From positions 1 to 59,922 of the forward strand of contig DATKSG010000018.1 of NCBI GenBank assembly GCA_035531775.1: a stretch of 59,922 bases of DNA, in the 5' to 3' direction. Both the position numbers and the translations under genes were made by a program. Under the pieces are notes generated by a model that was given only the letters and a program-made list of their open reading frames with translations, was not told where the DNA came from and did no database searches. Positions 57,750 through 59,922 of the stretch are shown here, piece by piece. Source of the stretch: DATKSG01 sp035531775 (GTDB lineage: Bacteria > Actinomycetota > Acidimicrobiia > Acidimicrobiales > UBA8190). Position 1 is the first letter of the stretch. Every line of letters begins with the position of its first letter.

Positions 57750-59213
57750 TCAAACGACGGGAACAACCGCCTTCTGGCCGGCTGGCGGCGTGGCCGCCTG
57801 CCGTTGGCGCTTGACGATCGTGTTCGCCGCGTCTTCGTCCTTCACCGTTGTCGCAGCGATGGCGGCGAGGACGGCGAAGGCGGCTGCGGTGATGAAGGCG
57901 ACGTGGAATCCGGCGAGGTGGGTGGTCGGATGGCCGACACTGGCGGCGCCGGCCCCCACACCCGAGAGCACGGTGGTGAGGATGGCCACGCCGATGGCTC
58001 CGCCGAGCTGGCGCTGGGCGTTGAAGAACGTCGAGGCCCGCCCCATGTCGCCTTGGGTGATGGTGGCGAAGGCGGCGGCCTGGGTGGGTACGAAGACGTG
58101 CGCCATGGCGAACCCGATCTCGAAGAGAAGCGCCCGAGCGATCCACAAGCTGGTGTGGTCTCCGACGAAGGCCATGCAAGCCATGCCGACCGCCACGCCG
58201 AGGAGGCCGCCGATCATCAGCCGGCGAGGTCCGAAGCTCGGATACAGGATGCGAGTCACGATCTGGGCGCCCCCCATGATCCCGAGAGCTTCGGGGAAGG
58301 TGCTCAGGCCTGAGCCGAGTGCGGTGAGCCCCAGTCCGTATTGGTAGAAGAGCGCCACCATGTAGAGCACGCCGAGGAAGGCCGCCGAGCCCAAGAACAT
58401 CACCCCGTTGGCGGAGCGAAAGAGTCGGTCCCGGAACAACCGCAATGCGATGAGAGGCTGCGCCCTCCGGAGTTCGACCCGGATCAGCCCTACGAGCAAC
58501 ACGGCACCGGTGATGCTCGTGGCGATGACGTCCGTGGTGTGCCAACCCTTTACGGGGCCTTCCGACAGGCCGTACATGAGCAGCCCGAAGCCGCTGCCCG
58601 AGAGGAGGAGCCCGGCGAGGTCGAACGATCCGGGATCCTGCTTCTCCTGCGTCTCGAGGAAGAGGAGTCCGAATATCAGTACGGCGATCCCGATGGGAAC
58701 GTTCACGTAGAAGACCCAGCGCCACGACAGATCTGTTACGAACAGGCCACCGAGAATCGGCCCCAGAGCGGGGGCGAACGCGGTAGGCACGAGCAGCACG
58801 GCCGACGCTTTGACCCGCTCAGCGGGTGGGAAGGCCCGCCACATCATGGCCATGCCCACCGGGATCATGAGCCCCCCGCCCACCCCTTGGAGCACCCGGA
58901 ACGTCGTGAGCTCGCCCAGACTCGTGGCCAGCCCGCACAGGGCGGAGGCTCCGGTGAAGATGACGATCGAAGCCAGAAGGACCCGTTTCGGACCGAACCG
59001 GTCGCCCAACCACCCCGAGGCGGGGATGAACACGGCCAAGCTCACCAGGAAGCCGATGACGACGGTGTCCACCCCCGTCGAGCGCACGTGGAAGTCGCGC
59101 CCCAAGGTGGGCAGGGCCACGTTGACGATGGTGGTGTCCATGATCGTCATGAACAGCGCACCCACGTAGACGACGCCGATGGCGAGCTTCTGGCTGATTT
59201 CCCGGCGGGCCAT
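57750..59213 (-). CDS. EmrB/QacA-type (DHA2) MFS exporter
   Basis: A 487-residue drug:proton antiporter with 14 predicted helices. The first helix carries IMDTTIVNVALPTLG. The loop-2 motif GWLGDRFGPKRVLLAS and motif C (GVGGGLMIPVGMAMM, GPILGGLFV) follow. Its end is cytoplasmic and charged. This is a multidrug or toxic-compound exporter; the substrate cannot be told. It is on the minus strand, opposite the rest of the island, with its start 58 bases from the tRNA fragment. Confidence 0.92.
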   Translation of the reverse strand: MARREISQKLAIGVVYVGALFMTIMDTTIVNVALPTLGRDFHVRSTGVDTVVIGFLVSLAVFIPASGWLGDRFGPKRVLLASIVIFTGASALCGLATSLGELTTFRVLQGVGGGLMIPVGMAMMWRAFPPAERVKASAVLLVPTAFAPALGPILGGLFVTDLSWRWVFYVNVPIGIAVLIFGLLFLETQEKQDPGSFDLAGLLLSGSGFGLLMYGLSEGPVKGWHTTDVIATSITGAVLLVGLIRVELRRAQPLIALRLFRDRLFRSANGVMFLGSAAFLGVLYMVALFYQYGLGLTALGSGLSTFPEALGIMGGAQIVTRILYPSFGPRRLMIGGLLGVAVGMACMAFVGDHTSLWIARALLFEIGFAMAHVFVPTQAAAFATITQGDMGRASTFFNAQRQLGGAIGVAILTTVLSGVGAGAASVGHPTTHLAGFHVAFITAAAFAVLAAIAATTVKDEDAANTIVKRQRQAATPPAGQKAVVPVV

Positions 59214-59270
59214 CCCGGCGCCAGGCTACCGGTCGCCTCTCGGCCCCTGCCCAGGGCCGGTGGGAACCGT

Positions 59271-59324
59271 CAGAGCACCTGATTTCCCATCAGAAGGTTG
59301 GAGGTTCTAGTCCCATCAAGCGCA
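59271..59324 (+). repeat. Degraded copy of a tRNA 3' half
   Basis: The stretch can be aligned base for base with tRNA-Arg (52675-52748) from its D-stem end to the discriminator. By hand count 43 of 53 positions are identical, including atcagaaggttgg and caagcgc. The anticodon loop and T loop (TTCTAG instead of TTCGAG) are altered and the 5' half is missing, so it is not a working tRNA. Same orientation as the tRNA. It may be the far attachment site of an element that used tRNA-Arg. Confidence 0.7.
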
Positions 59325-59480
59325 CCGGCCCGCTAACAGTTCACCGAGAGTTGGCCACCCCGTCTCATGGCGATCAGCGGCCGTTCACTCTTCTCCTCTA
59401 GCCTTGGCCTCACAGATGGCTGCTCCGGCGGACTCGGGGCGGCGTCGATCTAGTGGGCTGGCGAACGGAGGCGGCAACCG

Positions 59481-59922
59481 GTGACACCATCACGTCGCGA
59501 TTTCATGAAGGGCGCCCTGGGCGTGGCCGGCGCCGCTGCCATCGGGACCCGGCTGGCCGGTTCCTCGGGCCTGGCCCCGGCCGTGAACGTGGGCCCGGCG
59601 CCGGGCCTGCTCAGCCTGCCGCTGCCCACCTTGCCCGACCCGGCCGGCTCGGGAATCGACCACGTGGTGGTGGTCATGATGGAGAACCGCAGCTTCGACC
59701 ACTTCCTGGGCTGGATGCCCAATTCAGTCGGGCGCCAGAGCGGGCTGTCGTACCTCGACCCCAAGGGCACCGCCCACGACACCTGGCACGCCAATCAATT
59801 GAACGGGTGCGGTTTCGCCGACCCCGACCACTCCTATGACGGCGGGCGCATCCAGTACGCCGGCGGGGCCATGGACGGATTCCTGCTCGACCCGGCCAAC
59901 GACACTTACGCCATCAGCTACT
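59481..59922 (+). CDS. Tat-exported phosphoesterase (phospholipase C/acid phosphatase family), 3' end outside window
   Basis: A frame starting at a GTG after a CGGAGG site runs out of the right edge. The first residues have a twin-arginine signal (SRRDFMKGALGVAGAAAIG) and a Pro/Ala/Leu-rich linker, then the conserved metal-site start HVVVVMMENRSFDHFLGWMP and later DPDHSYDGG. This is the pattern of phosphoesterases including non-haemolytic phospholipases C. About 147 of the expected 450-500 residues are seen. Its substrate is probably a phospholipid or phosphate ester outside the cell. Confidence 0.85.
   Translation, partial: MTPSRRDFMKGALGVAGAAAIGTRLAGSSGLAPAVNVGPAPGLLSLPLPTLPDPAGSGIDHVVVVMMENRSFDHFLGWMPNSVGRQSGLSYLDPKGTAHDTWHANQLNGCGFADPDHSYDGGRIQYAGGAMDGFLLDPANDTYAISY

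Overview
The window is high-GC DNA with short intergenic gaps, many 4-bp ATGA/GTGA stop-start overlaps, and GTG or TTG starts. Several gene contents point to an actinobacterium: a SenX3/RegX3-type pair, clpS next to a DUF2017 gene, a class E-like sortase, a deazaflavin (F420)-type oxidoreductase, and conjugation genes of the SCO6880 type. The Acidimicrobiia are my best guess, but this is inference, because there is no rRNA or other phylogenetic marker here. No CRISPR array or rRNA is visible.

Layout. 1-7.3 kb: the end of a band-7/SPFH gene, a decayed IS30 element, then a phosphate-uptake locus (pstB-like, pstS, pstC, pstA) closed by the remnant of a second pstB, then an IS3-type transposase scrap. 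7.5-15.0 kb, minus strand: ten tightly packed genes that look like one redox operon (two small membrane or exported proteins, an ApbE-type flavin transferase, a ferric-reductase-like membrane protein, a NuoF-like flavoprotein, a 3-Cys ferredoxin, a PepSY-like exported protein with 36-bp repeats, a Ser/Pro-rich anchored protein, a sensor kinase and a response regulator). 15.1-17.9 kb: a degenerate accessory zone with a glycosyltransferase/cupredoxin chimera, a small HTH gene and a TrwC-type relaxase cut off at the 3' end of tRNA-Phe, followed by tRNA-Asp and tRNA-Glu. 18.2-30.6 kb: conserved chromosomal genes (peptidase-E-like/CysRS-tail fusion, DUF2017, clpS, divergent ctaA/ctaB, methyltransferase, SDR, Lon-N domain protein, LOG-like protein, ABC exporter, serS, Fur-RegX3-SenX3).

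30.8-36.4 kb holds a compact conjugation-type module (DUF6112-like, TrbL-like, SCO6880-like, VirB4-like, VirD4-like) with no relaxase. 36.4-42.0 kb is metabolic (P450, amidase, bluB, ROK kinase, LapA-domain protein, quinone oxidoreductase). 42.1-46.2 kb is the most unusual locus. A sortase and an LPFTG-anchored protein with three Cys-pair repeats diverge from a sigma factor and a transmembrane zinc-type anti-sigma factor whose outside part resembles a type I periplasmic ligand-binding domain. This suggests a ligand-gated switch controlling a cell-surface protein.

46.2-52.6 kb carries bioA-bioF-bioD, a crotonase, a SCP2-type thiolase with its OB-fold partner, an F420-type oxidoreductase and a small membrane protein. 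From tRNA-Arg (52.7 kb) to a degraded copy of a tRNA 3' half (59.3 kb) lies a probable island: an IS3 scrap, a NYN-domain protein, an exported HNH-like protein, an HTH-PIN toxin-antitoxin pair, a gene resembling the C-terminal half of SWIM zinc-finger proteins, and an EmrB-type exporter. The window ends inside a Tat-exported phosphoesterase gene.
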